Positions 7,595 to 16,850 of a stretch of DNA of 64,000 bases are shown here, piece after piece. Each line of letters starts with the position of its first letter. Positions within the stretch are counted from its first letter, which is position 1. The stretch covers positions 70,525,345 through 70,589,344 of the forward strand of contig NC_087062.1 in assembly GCF_963678635.1 (NCBI RefSeq). Direction: 5' to 3'. Position numbers and translations under genes: made by a program. The notes under the pieces were generated by a model. That model saw only the letters and a list, made by a program, of their open reading frames with translations, was not told the DNA's origin and did no database searches. The DNA comes from Symsagittifera roscoffensis. Taxonomy: Eukaryota; Xenacoelomorpha; Acoela; Convolutidae.

Positions 7595-8530
7595 GTGATC
7601 AGACAGGGGATAAGTGACGTGACGCCACTCATGGGGAGCTCGAAGGCTCCAGAGAGAAGAATACAGAAGATGCCAGTGAAGAAAGTGTCTCGTGTAATAG
7701 ACGTACAAAAGAACAATCAATTGAGATATAATTTTACGGGAGTTCCGGAGACAGATCCGAGAGCTTGCTTCAATGGAGCGACTTGGAACCCGGCAGTAAA
7801 CCTGCAGCAACCGCCACTGGGGACATCACTTCTGATACTGGGAGACAGCTTGGTCAGGGTACTATCGAATTTGAGGACCTCTTGGGTCACCACGGTGATG
7901 GCCTTCGGAGGCGCGACGATAGCCCAGTTATATCGAATGGTGGAATTAAAGAATCCAGGGAAGATCCCCAATGTGATGATCCTGGTTGGAACGAATGACA
8001 TCTCCAGAGGTTCAGATGAGCAGGAAGCACTATGGGAATCAATGATGGTGTGTTTGTTTACTACCCTCTGGCAGAAATTAAATTGCGCGGTACTGACCGT
8101 TTGCACTGTGCCAATGAACACGAGGAGCTTGACAGCAGCAGGAAGAAGGCACAACGAAGGAGTCGTCAGGTGGAATAACATCTTGAGGAATCTCGCAAGT
8201 CGCAATGCCAGAAGAATGATCCTCATGGACATCGAACATGAGTTGAGAGCTATGGATCAGGCCAAACTGACCACGGACGGCATCCACTTCGATAGTATCG
8301 AAGGACACGCTTGGTTGAATCGAGTCTTCCAAGAGCGGTTGGATGAACTAGAGGCGGAACTCTTTGACACAGGAGTGCTGAAGGAAGAAGGAACAGCGAA
8401 TGACGCGGTGATTACTACCTTTGGGCCTCCTAGCCTGGAAACACGCTTGGGGACGGTCCCGGCCGTCACGAACTACAGACAACAGGTCAAAGGACAGACG
8501 TACAGGATCGATTGGGAGAAGCGCCGATGA
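7595..8530 (+). CDS. SGNH (GDS-type) hydrolase-like protein
   Basis: All four SGNH blocks are present: GDS at residues 83-85 (block I, nucleophile Ser 85), GG at 105-106 (block II), GTND at 132-135 (block III, Asn 134) and DGIH at 228-231 (block V, Asp-His). Between them lie strands such as VMILVG and AVLTVCTVP, typical of the flavodoxin-like SGNH fold used by esterases, lipases and acetyl-hydrolases. Related esterase domains are known in ORF1 of some LINEs (CR1/L2-like); an LTR element carrying one is unusual. The first codon is GTG; the first in-frame ATG is 12 codons later, and the frame may originally have been joined to ORF a. The stop TGA overlaps the next ATG as ATGA. Confidence 0.85.
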   Translation: MIRQGISDVTPLMGSSKAPERRIQKMPVKKVSRVIDVQKNNQLRYNFTGVPETDPRACFNGATWNPAVNLQQPPLGTSLLILGDSLVRVLSNLRTSWVTTVMAFGGATIAQLYRMVELKNPGKIPNVMILVGTNDISRGSDEQEALWESMMVCLFTTLWQKLNCAVLTVCTVPMNTRSLTAAGRRHNEGVVRWNNILRNLASRNARRMILMDIEHELRAMDQAKLTTDGIHFDSIEGHAWLNRVFQERLDELEAELFDTGVLKEEGTANDAVITTFGPPSLETRLGTVPAVTNYRQQVKGQTYRIDWEKRR

Positions 8531-10581
8531 GGAGGACCATCCATCCCAGGAGAAGAATAGGACCTGTCAACCCAATCGAAGAGACAGCCATTACGTCTAG
8601 ATCGGACACGAGATCGGAGACGACAAGTACCAGTCGAGAGGAAAGACGCCCGGGCAGAGGCTCGTTGATGTGGTCAAGACCCATACCTTCTCCCTGGCAT
8701 GTATACAAAGATGAACTGATGAAGCTGGATCTCCAGAGGGTGAGCTTCATCGAAGAGGCAAAGAGGATGCTGAATGGAGCGACGCTATCCGTCAGCAGAC
8801 TGTACTCGATAACCGGCGTAGACTGGTTGATAGCCGCTAGCATAAATTTCAGCTCCACGACGGCCTTGAGATTTGCTGACCTAGAGGGACTGCCCTTCAA
8901 CAACACAATGGGACCAGTGAATGCGAGACCATTGCAAGATGTGAGATTGAATCATGATGAAGGGAATCGGGAAGAGAGACCAGGAAGATTTCTGACGACG
9001 AGAGCGCCGATTGGACAACATGTGAAGATGTTCAGGCAGCTGAAGACACCCCCTGGTCATGTGAAAGAAAGAATATACCCGAAGCTAGTAAATCAAGATG
9101 GTGATGTCCAAAGATACGGCGGATTGAAAGCGATAAAGAAAGACGAGACCATCTTCGCCGCCTATGACAAAGCAGAAATGAGGAAGGCCAAGATCATGAT
9201 AGTAGCGAATTCAGAGTTCGTGTATACCTCAAAGTCTCTGTTTTGGCCGGACGGTATAATGTTGGCAGCGGTCGACCTGGACCTACCGCAATTGGTATCT
9301 CTGGCTATAGGGGTACAAAGGCAGACGGTTATGAATCCAATTACGATCGTGTTTGCTGGCATTAATGACCATCTATACAGTAGAGGTTTTCTGAGCAGAC
9401 TCAGAGATCCTACAACGGCAGAGAATGCTGTGTGGCCAGCGATAAAAGATATCCTTGAGTCGATGGGTGAAGTGGTGGATGCGACGAAGGAGGGGTCGTT
9501 CACCAAAGTGACACCGAGAGTAGTATTCGCGTTGTCTCCGGGGTATGCACATCTCCCGGATGGACTGAAATTCGTGTATGCGATTGTGACCTTGCTTTCG
9601 GAAACAAAATATGATGTGATCATATCAGCCCCAAATCGCATGATAGAGATGGAGAACCTGAGGCCACTCAGGGCTGAACTACCTGCTGATCAACAGAGAG
9701 GATCAACTGTTACAGATTACAATACAGTAGACGAGAATAATGAAGTCCACCGAGTGATGATGGAAGTGGAACCATTACTGGAAGCTTCGGGAAAACGTAA
9801 TTGGAGGAGCATCATGTTCACACATGACGAGTTTCCCAGCCACTGCTTGCTGCAGACCTGGTGGTATCCCAAGCGTAGTAATCTGGTGTTGATCTGGGAC
9901 TCTGGAGAGCTGCTCTCCATGGGTATACCAGACTCATCACAGCCCATAACAATAGTTATAGGAGTTATGATGGCGATACGATGGCTGGAAGCTCATATGA
10001 AAGAAAACAATAGACAGGAGGCACCGACGAGAGAACAGTTGCGGAAATTGGATTTTTGGAAAGATTTAGATCTTTTTGAGACAATGTGCAAGATTCTAAA
10101 CATTCCGGTGGAAGTGAAGAAGATATGGACAAGAAGACGATTGATGCCATGGTTCAGAGCTAACATGACTGCATGGTTGTACGAATATGCTAAGAATGAT
10201 ATGTCGAAGCACGGCAGAGTGTACAGTGAATATCAGCTGGACATTGGAGCAGGAGCTTTCAAGCGAGCTCTCGTGACTCATCGGAATGCAGTGACCACCG
10301 CTGTGAAAAGAATTTCCAGGACAAGTGAACGTAGTGGAAAGGAGAAGGCAGAGATGTTGAAGGAAGATTTGGAGAGAAATGTGACGTTGTGTCTCCGCAA
10401 CAACTTCTGCAGGAACAGAAAATCTAACGTGGATCCCCTACCTTCTTGCAAACAGAGGGTAGAAGAGCAGAAGTGTTGGAGGACTGCTTCCAACAGCGTC
10501 AGGATAGCTAAGGACGTGTTGCAGGACACAGAAATTGAAAGTGCAGAGTCAATATCGCAGGAGGAAGAGATGGAACATTGA
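8527..10581 (+). CDS. Second SGNH-like domain plus C-terminal module (ORF c)
   Basis: The ATG at 8527-8529 overlaps the previous stop. The first 100 residues are basic and disordered. A conserved patch (FADLEGLPFNNTMG) follows, then a domain that mirrors SGNH layout: a strand ending VANSEF where GDS is expected, FWPDG, and VFAGINDHLYSRG in the place of block III GTND. Element 3 reads VTGSDF and AGMNDH; R reads VTRSDY and AGSNDH. The Asn-Asp is thus conserved while the Ser context varies, suggesting a derived or inactive paralogue. From residue about 410 (MMEVEPLLEASG, WWYPKRSNLVLIWDSGELLSMG) a different module begins, matched by R at 14,028-14,429. Modules seen in R and element 3 between these two parts are missing, pointing to an internal deletion. 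The extreme C-terminus is Cys/Ser-rich without known motifs. Confidence 0.65.
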   Translation: MRRTIHPRRRIGPVNPIEETAITSRSDTRSETTSTSREERRPGRGSLMWSRPIPSPWHVYKDELMKLDLQRVSFIEEAKRMLNGATLSVSRLYSITGVDWLIAASINFSSTTALRFADLEGLPFNNTMGPVNARPLQDVRLNHDEGNREERPGRFLTTRAPIGQHVKMFRQLKTPPGHVKERIYPKLVNQDGDVQRYGGLKAIKKDETIFAAYDKAEMRKAKIMIVANSEFVYTSKSLFWPDGIMLAAVDLDLPQLVSLAIGVQRQTVMNPITIVFAGINDHLYSRGFLSRLRDPTTAENAVWPAIKDILESMGEVVDATKEGSFTKVTPRVVFALSPGYAHLPDGLKFVYAIVTLLSETKYDVIISAPNRMIEMENLRPLRAELPADQQRGSTVTDYNTVDENNEVHRVMMEVEPLLEASGKRNWRSIMFTHDEFPSHCLLQTWWYPKRSNLVLIWDSGELLSMGIPDSSQPITIVIGVMMAIRWLEAHMKENNRQEAPTREQLRKLDFWKDLDLFETMCKILNIPVEVKKIWTRRRLMPWFRANMTAWLYEYAKNDMSKHGRVYSEYQLDIGAGAFKRALVTHRNAVTTAVKRISRTSERSGKEKAEMLKEDLERNVTLCLRNNFCRNRKSNVDPLPSCKQRVEEQKCWRTASNSVRIAKDVLQDTEIESAESISQEEEMEH

Positions 10582-11550
10582 CGAATGGCCGAAAAACGAG
10601 ATGCAAAAAGAGACGAAATTGGAAGAATTTAGAAGTTTTAGAACTTCTAAACGATGAAAAAAGAAGAAAACAAAGGAGTGATGAAGAAAAAGTTAAAACT
10701 CAGATTGTTTTATGTGTGTGAAAAAACTCAAGTGAGGAACTAAGCAACCAAGTTGTAATTGAAAACTGAAACATTTAGTTGAGTTTTGAAATTGTTGCAT
10801 TTTTAAATTTGCGTTTTGATTTTAGTTAAGTGGCTTTAGAGACACTTACTTACTATTTATTTAGAAAGGCTTGAGTGAAAGAGTATATTTAAATATTCCA
10901 GCCTGCATGACTGTTTTTAATCAGCTAGGAGAACTGATCACTTTGTGGTGATATGAAAGGCTTGGGTAATCTCTCGAAGAGGGAGATTGTTTCATTGTTC
11001 TTTCTAAACCACAGAGTTTCTTAGTTTTAATATTCAGGACAATAAAAACCAAGATTTCCGAAGGAAAGAAGCATAGTAGGATAATTTTAGCTTGTTGGTT
11101 GGCAGGACTGTCCTGCAAACCAAAAACTTTTAAATCTAGGAGAAAAAGTTTTTAATCAGGAAATTGACATTGGAAGTCGGAAAAGATGTTTTTATCTTAG
11201 GTCATATCCTTAATGTGCAGATTAATGAAAGAATTTGAAGGCTATAGTGATGTAGTATGATGCCATTTATATTCTGCAGTGAGTCGATATGACGTGGATA
11301 AAAGTAATTACGTGCATTTTGTAAATTCTGTTCGATGACACTGTACCTACTTTACGAACATTGCGAGATTCAATGAGGACATCGACCGGACTGTCCGGGG
11401 AGTATGTGACATTCGACCAGAATGGATCAAAATGCAGATTCAGCAGATTCGGAAAATTAGCAGCGAACCTTCCGAATTGACGGTTTTAAGCGATTAACGA
11501 CGTTATTGGAACGGTTAGTCAAACGGTGAAGGTCAAGATATTCTGGTATT
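10582..11550. other. Noncoding region downstream of element 1
   Basis: No credible gene is present. The segment has a purine-rich tract at about 10,655-10,700 (a possible polypurine tract), AT-rich sequence, and one copy of CTGTCCGGGGAG at 11,391-11,402, the motif that recurs in the Pol linkers. An element 1 LTR might lie here, but I cannot delimit one. Confidence 0.4.
10628..10651. other. Short perfect hairpin after the last ORF of element 1
   Basis: A 10-bp perfect inverted repeat (TTTAGAAGTT / AACTTCTAAA) with a TTAG loop lies 47 bp after the stop at 10,581, followed by a purine-rich stretch. It could be an RNA 3'-end structure or chance; no homologous copy is visible in the window. Confidence 0.35.
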
Positions 11551-11677
11551 TTGAAATTTTAAAAATTCGAAGTATGACGTCATATTTCTGAGAAACGTCA
11601 GAAGTGGCCGACGACAACAACGAGAAAATTGAGAATCAGAATCGGAGAAAAGCAGAAATAGCAGAGACCGCTCCGAG

Positions 11678-11709
11678 TTGCAACTATTGTGTCGGTACAA
11701 TAGTTGCAA
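11678..11709. other. Hairpin 1 of the LTR-like repeats
   Basis: A perfect 13-bp inverted repeat (TTGCAACTATTGT / ACAATAGTTGCAA) with a 6-nt loop GTCGGT. The second repeat copy has the same structure with different bases at two paired positions, so the stem appears conserved. Confidence 0.6.
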
Positions 11710-12388
11710 GGCCGTTGCCAACAACGGTGAAGGGTGGAAAACCAGCCTTCCGGAAGGAGAATAAGAGCCCTATTTCCCCGGATTCAAGAATATGAGGGGT
11801 CTCGGGACTGGAACTGATAGTGTTTTATATAAATTTTTAGCTTCCCTGTCATGTCCTGATTTGAATTTAATTAACATCTGAATTCATTCTGCTAGGATGA
11901 GAAGCTAGGAGTTGGGGGAAAGGGTTGATCCATCTTCGATGGAGATGATGATTTTTATCTACTGAACAAAAACAATAATAATTCAATAAGTAGTAGTAGC
12001 CCTGTTTTTAGGAGTGACCTCGTGGTCTGGGGATACTGAGACCCAGCCATGAGCTCACAATTTCTGCATGTAATTAAGTTAATTTGAGTGTTTTGACCGA
12101 AGCCGAAAGCAGTAACGTTTTTTTTTCGACCCGATGTTAGAAAGACCACCGAAAGTACTGGCTTGGTAGAGACGGTTAAAAGCATGTAAAGCTGTGTTTA
12201 GACGTTAGCCAGTCGTCTTAGGACTTAGTATTATTTTCGGTCGATATGTATCTTCCGGACGAATGTTACAGCACTGAAACCGCGAAAACCAGAACGACGA
12301 TTTTCGCTAAAACAGACCAGACGTACAAGAAAATATAGCGAACGACATAGTTAGAGTTGACGATATTTACGTAAAAACATTACGAATT

Positions 12389-12416
12389 GTAACGATTGTG
12401 CAGCTACAATCGTTAC
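12389..12416. other. Hairpin 2 of the LTR-like repeats
   Basis: A perfect 11-bp inverted repeat (GTAACGATTGT / ACAATCGTTAC) with a 6-nt loop GCAGCT, at the position homologous to hairpin 1. Two stem pairs differ from hairpin 1, both by compensatory change. Confidence 0.6.
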
Positions 12417-12932
12417 GAAACAGTTCCCGAGAATTCGGAGAGGTACTGGGAAGTTTTTGCTATCCTTCCCAGACAGCGACAAGACAGCTCTTCGACCGGA
12501 TTCAAGAATCCAGAAGGGTCTTGGGAAGAGACCGAAACTGAGTTTTAAACAATTTTCAGCTTCCTGGTATGTCCTGAGTTGAATTTAATTAACATCTATT
12601 TCATTTTTCAGATTATGAGAAGCTAGGAGTTGAGGGAAAAGGTTGATCCATCTGCGATGGATATGATGATTTTTTTCTACTGAACGAAAACAATTTTAAT
12701 GTGATCATTAAGTAGTAGCCTTGTTTTTAGGAGTGACCTTGTGGTCTGGGGACATTGAGATCCAGCCATGAGCTCTTTTTTTTGCATGTAACTAAATTAA
12801 TTTGCGCAATCTGGCCGATAACCTTAAATAGTAATGACTTTGTCCAACCAATGTTAATGGACCACGCACAGAACTGGCTTTGGTAGAGACATTCAAGCAT
12901 ATGAAGCTGTGTTTAGTCGCTGGCCAGTTGTT

Positions 12933-13385
12933 TCATAACCTAGCTGTATTTTCCGTCGGTGTGTACTTCCGGGCGAATGTTACATAGACTATCTTTTCCG
13001 GCATATACATTTTCGACGATACCAAGTGGCCATGATATAAGGGGTTATCATCATCATTTAAGTATACTAGATCTCCATTTTTCAAGTTCTGCTTTTCTAT
13101 ACGGTTCTTATTGCGTTGTTGCATAGCGGCTAGATTTTCAGAGGTCCATTTCTTCAAGAATTCTGCAATCAGTTTCTGCAAACATGTAAGATTCGTAAAA
13201 AAAAAGTATGTGACGAATGCGTAGAAAAAATTTACGTCAGTTACGTTAATTCTCCTCGTTTTTAATCGTCTAGACCTAGCCAGTTGTTTTTCTGGTCTGT
13301 TTTGGGCTAGATAAAAAGTTACTATTTTTAGGCAATCAGCCAAACAATTTTTGATCAGCTTTCTATTACATGCGAATACAACCAC
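12933..13385 (-). pseudogene. BEL/Pao-type integrase C-terminal remnant
   Basis: The C-terminal half of this 150-residue frame resembles the end of BEL/Pao integrases: EFLKKWTSENLAAMQ, then a basic stretch, NGDLVYLNDDDNPLYHGHL and a hydrophobic strand IVYVTF. This is the KRW...GDLVLL/P..W..G pattern seen in nematode BEL elements. The N-terminal half is less convincing, and a TTTGCAG just before QKLIAEF suggests it may be intronic or unrelated. No RT or catalytic core of this element is seen. It abuts the LTR-like repeats on its 3' side, consistent with a truncated minus-strand BEL/Pao copy. Recognition is by pattern only. Confidence 0.5.
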
Positions 13386-13745
13386 ATAGCTGGGTTTCGG
13401 ATCCCAAGACTACGTGATTACTATTGAAAACACGGCTGGAAAACTATGATGACAATTTTATACTAAATCTGTAGGAGATGGATTGACTCTTTCCTCTTTT
13501 CTAACTCTTCATGCTCTGAAATACTAAACAATATGGGAGTTAAATAAATCGTTCAGGGCATTACAGTAGCTAACACATGTCTCTAAAGTCTCTAATAGTT
13601 TTTGGGCACCGGGCCTTCAGTTCCGTGTTCTCCTGGAGATAATGTCGTTACCTCTCACATTTCGTGGCAAGAGAGGGTACCGTTCCGCTCTGGATGTCCC
13701 ACTGGACCTTCCGTCCGGCTAATCTCGTTCAGTTAAGCGCCTTGT
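13386..13745. other. Intergenic segment with no recognised feature
   Basis: AT-rich on the left and more GC-balanced on the right. I saw no coding frame, RNA gene or repeat that can be supported. Confidence 0.4.
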
Positions 13746-13749
13746 CGTG

Positions 13750-15230
13750 TCGTGTTATCACGATAACAGGCTTCGTTATTCTTTTGTTTTTCACCCTAAA
13801 TTTCCGTCTGATTCCCGTCTCGTAATTCTGGTTGCCTGCTTTTTTCGGACAAATTGGTCGTTTTTTTTACTTCTGAGAAATATCCAAGCTCCAATCGAAA
13901 TTTTGAAAAACTACATTCTAGAACATGCTGACCCTCTTTTTCATAACGAACTCACTGTTAAAGTCTCTAACGTTTTTTTTTGCGTTTGCATCGGCAGGTT
14001 CGACTGTGTCATAAACACATGCCGTCATCACTGCGCGGAACCAAGGTATAGAGCAAATCTTGCCCAATCCTTTTCAATGGCTTCGGGTATCCTCAGGACT
14101 TTGCCGGTAGTTTTGAACAGATCCATCTTCCTGCTGACACTCACTTTGCTCAGTTGCTCAGGAGTTGGCATCGCCATCTCCTGTTCGCTCGTTCCTGCAT
14201 TAACCACTGTCAACATGGCACTGACCAGCAATATTGACACATTTTGGGCTTGATCAGGCAATCCCATGGAAAACATCTCTCCAGCATCCCATACTAACAT
14301 TAAGTTTGCTCTCTTTGGGTACCAAAACGTCTGCTCCAGGCAGTGGTACGGGTACTCCCCATGAGTCAGCAGGATGTTCTCCCAGGTTCGATAACCCGAT
14401 GCTATCAGCATTGGCTCTATTTCCATCATCGTTTGATGCGTTTCATCCTTCTCATCAATTGCAAAAAAAAACGATCGCCATCATTCCACTCGCTTTTTTT
14501 CTGATGAAAAACACTGACTATCCCGTCACGCATCTTCACGAATTTCCCTCTTTTGTCTCTTCTAAATTGTCTCTAGACCTCTCCGAGACTGCCCAAAGTA
14601 TCTTCGTCAACATTTCATGGGAATGTTTCGGACATCTTCGACAATCGCACGCACATGGGCACCGAAGAGAATTGACCAATCAACCGATTCTGCGTTCTGG
14701 CATCCACTATCAACAGGTGCGTCAGATATTTGCTCTTGCAATATGGTGCCAAATTGGATCGCATCTAGTACTTCGAGCCAACTGTCTTGTGATATCCCTC
14801 GCTGTGCTTCAAGTTCATTTCATCATCAGGAGCTTCTCGCCAGCTTCCAATTTTCTGCTCAATCATCATCGACCCTCGAAACACCTCAAAGATCAGGGCT
14901 CCCTCGCGTAGGTTTTCGATGGTCGCTTCATATTCCTGCCCCCAAGAAAACACACCAGCCTCACTTTTAGATCCGTTCTGATACATGGGTTAGCTATATA
15001 CGCAGGAGCTACCAGCAGGATTGCCCATGTGGACTGATTCGGGCACAGTGATGCGGCTGTACTCGACCACGTCGAGCTGTCCCTCCAGTTTCACTGGCTG
15101 ATAATCTCCATTTCCAGTCTGGTGTCAGCCAGGGTTCTCCCATTCTTCCTCGCTTTAGAGGCTGTAGATATCCGTCCTGCAAACAACATCGGTGGCACCT
15201 GATTCTCCTTCTCCCTGCTGCCGTGCGTGG
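13750..15230 (-). pseudogene. Element R C-terminal module (shared with element 1 ORF c)
   Basis: The clearest part is 14,028-14,429 on the minus strand: MMEIEPMLIASG, ILLTHGEYPYHC, WYPKRANLMLVWDAGEMFSMGL and a helical end with MDLFKTTGKVLRIP. It matches element 1 ORF c from about residue 410 (MMEVEPLLEASG, WYPKRSNLVLIWDSGELLSMGI). Further upstream on this strand (15,000-14,765) is a frame with KSEAGVFSWGQEYEATIENL that has no match in element 1 and may be part of what element 1 deleted. A frame broken by stops links the two. Function unknown. Confidence 0.55.
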
Positions 15231-15232
15231 CA

Positions 15233-15535
15233 TAAAAGAACCGCGAAAGAGCTGAAGAAGTACAAGTCTATTGTGAGAAAGCTCATGAGCATAGTAAATG
15301 ACAAAACGATCAACCCGAAGGTTGTGAAATCGAAAGCCGCCGCAGTACTGATGACGCAAGTAAAACCATCCCCTTGTCCGTCTTCATTCGGACGGGATAC
15401 TTTTGCTAGCGACATCACTACTGCGGTGGCTTTCGATTTCACAACCTTCGGGTTGACCGTTTTGTCATTTACTCTGCTCTTGAGCTTTCACACCATGGAA
15501 TTGTACTTCTTCAGCCCTTTCATGATTCTTCTGAC
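15233..15535. repeat. Imperfect palindrome (two about 135-bp inverted arms)
   Basis: The left arm starts around AGAACCGCGAAAGAGCTGAAG and the right arm ends with its reverse complement near 15,515-15,535. The cores (AACCCGAAGGTTGTGAAATC, AGTAAATGACAAAACG) are identical in both arms and the whole arms match at roughly 85% by eye. The loop is only about 20-30 bp, around GTCCGTCTTCATTCGGAC, itself a small palindrome. The arms code on the minus (right arm) and plus (left arm) strands, so one arm is an inverted copy of part of element R. Confidence 0.75.
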
Positions 15536-15599
15536 AGGATGAACTCGCACAACCGGACTCTCTTCAGCGCTTTCTTCCGTGACTGACTCGGTCAGACCG

Positions 15600-16850
15600 T
15601 TAGATTCAGTGGGCTTCATCATTTTTTCAATACTTCACGCTTGATGGGCTGATTCAATCCACTCTCATCACAGATTGAGTGCCCTATCTCCGGATGACGT
15701 CCCAGGTGCTCTCAATGAAAGCTACCCACGTCCACACTTCTCGGGTCTCCCTCTCAAGTTCGTTGATACCGTTCCCATTTTTCCTCTGGCAATGTGCTCA
15801 GGAATGCCACTCGCATTGATTCATCAATCCTCCGCCTCCGAGGAGATTCGCAGAGCAGCTTGGATGTGTCTCTTCTCTGATGTGCCTCTATTAGAGATAT
15901 TCACGTCACGGGAGACAAGCTAGCTGGGGATTCTTTGGCTGGCGACATAAATGACGATGGCATTATCAGCATCAGTGTTTCATCCGCCACACCATCTTCC
16001 GTTTCTTTAAAATCATATTCCAAGAGATCTCTCTCCAGGGCTCCCAGGTCAATTTCGCTCAACTTGTCCCCTATGCCCTCTATGGTATCATCTTCCGCTT
16101 GGTTCTTTTTACTCGCGTCCTGATCATTTTCATCATCACCTGGCTTGCGTCCCGGTCCAGAGGGGCCATGGCGCATATCAACTCCTGAATCCGGCCGAGC
16201 CGGTATCATCAGTTCTCCCGCCTAATAAAACACCTCGTCAATTATGACAATTTCCACAGGTTCCTCACCATGCGGCGCCACTTCCTCTATTGTCAGATAG
16301 ATGCCTCCCCTCGACTCCCTTGCCACTTCCAACATCACCACCGACTCTTGCCTGGGCCACTCCAACCTGGACTTATCGTCGGCAGGTGAGTACACATCAT
16401 TTCAATGACCTGCAGACACCTCGGGCTTCCATGATGGTATAGCTTTAACCTTTTTCCGACTCCATGTATCAGGGAAGGTGAAGTCTAGAGTGTGCAGGAC
16501 TGCAGCGATCCAACTGATGAAGCGCGGCTCCCTTCCCTCACCCCACTTCAGCATTCTCTCCTCCACGTCTTGCGCGGCTCCAATCCTCGGTGCAAAAGCA
16601 GAACTGGTCACCCACAACAGCATCCTTCACATCCACGGCTATAGTGGTCACATATCTGGTGGCGGACTTGAACCCGCCAACCACCTCTCCTGATGTTCGC
16701 ATACATGAGCGTATCTCTCCGGCCAAGCCGGGAATTTCACTGCGTCCTTTGTGCCCTTGACGACCTGTCGTAAACTCCAGAGCTTACGACTGAACTGGGC
16801 GTTCGAATGGTCTTCGCTGCCCTTTCGACATTAAAAGCTGTTCTTGAAAT
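15600..16850 (-). pseudogene. Element R distal cargo modules (match element 3 at 62.3-63.5 kb)
   Basis: Three short stretches match element 3 in the same order. At 16,402-16,623 there is FAPRIGAAQDVEER, REPRFISWIAAVLHTL and IPSWKPEV, versus DPLLIGYTAAVYFHT and MPPKFEV. An acidic tail at 15,901-16,209 replaces the element 3 proline-rich tail. Around 15,800 is MRVAFLSTLPEEKWERYQ, versus NMSMFLGTLDEKDWRDFL. The alternation of conserved and free segments is what one expects from an ancestral protein rather than chance. Frames are broken repeatedly. No known domain recognised. Confidence 0.45.

Larger units (their letters stand above)
1..10750 (+). mobile_element. Ty3/gypsy-type LTR retrotransposon with macro-domain and SGNH cargo (element 1, 5' end outside window)
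   Basis: Plus-strand order is a post-Gag segment, retropepsin, RT, RNase H, linker, H2C2 zinc finger and integrase, integrase tail, macro-like domain, about 400 bp of noncoding DNA, then a second unit with a coiled-coil protein, an SGNH hydrolase and an SGNH-like protein. The PR-RT-RH-IN order defines the Ty3/gypsy lineage. Gag and the 5' LTR lie left of the window. Several frameshifts and in-frame stops show the copy is decaying, but RT/RNase H, integrase core, macro and SGNH domains are almost unbroken. The right end is set only approximately, after a purine-rich tract around 10,655-10,700; no LTR pair or target duplication was found. Confidence 0.85.
11560..12987 (-). repeat. Two direct LTR-like repeats of about 0.71 kb
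   Basis: Two diverged direct copies lie about 708-720 bp apart. Landmarks are GAAGCTAGGAGTTG then GGTTGATCCAT at 11,934 and 12,642, CCCTGTTTTTAGGAGTGACC and its counterpart, GCCATGAGCTC, and CGGACGAATGTTACA / CGGGCGAATGTTACA ending near 12,267 and 12,987. Read on the minus strand each would begin TGTAACATTCG, a plausible LTR 5' end, directly after the minus-strand BEL/Pao integrase remnant. They may be tandem BEL/Pao LTRs or an internally duplicated LTR. The GTTGATCCAT...CCCTGTTTTT core also appears in units A and B (27,814; 31,510), so the families are related. Start coordinates are approximate. Confidence 0.5.
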
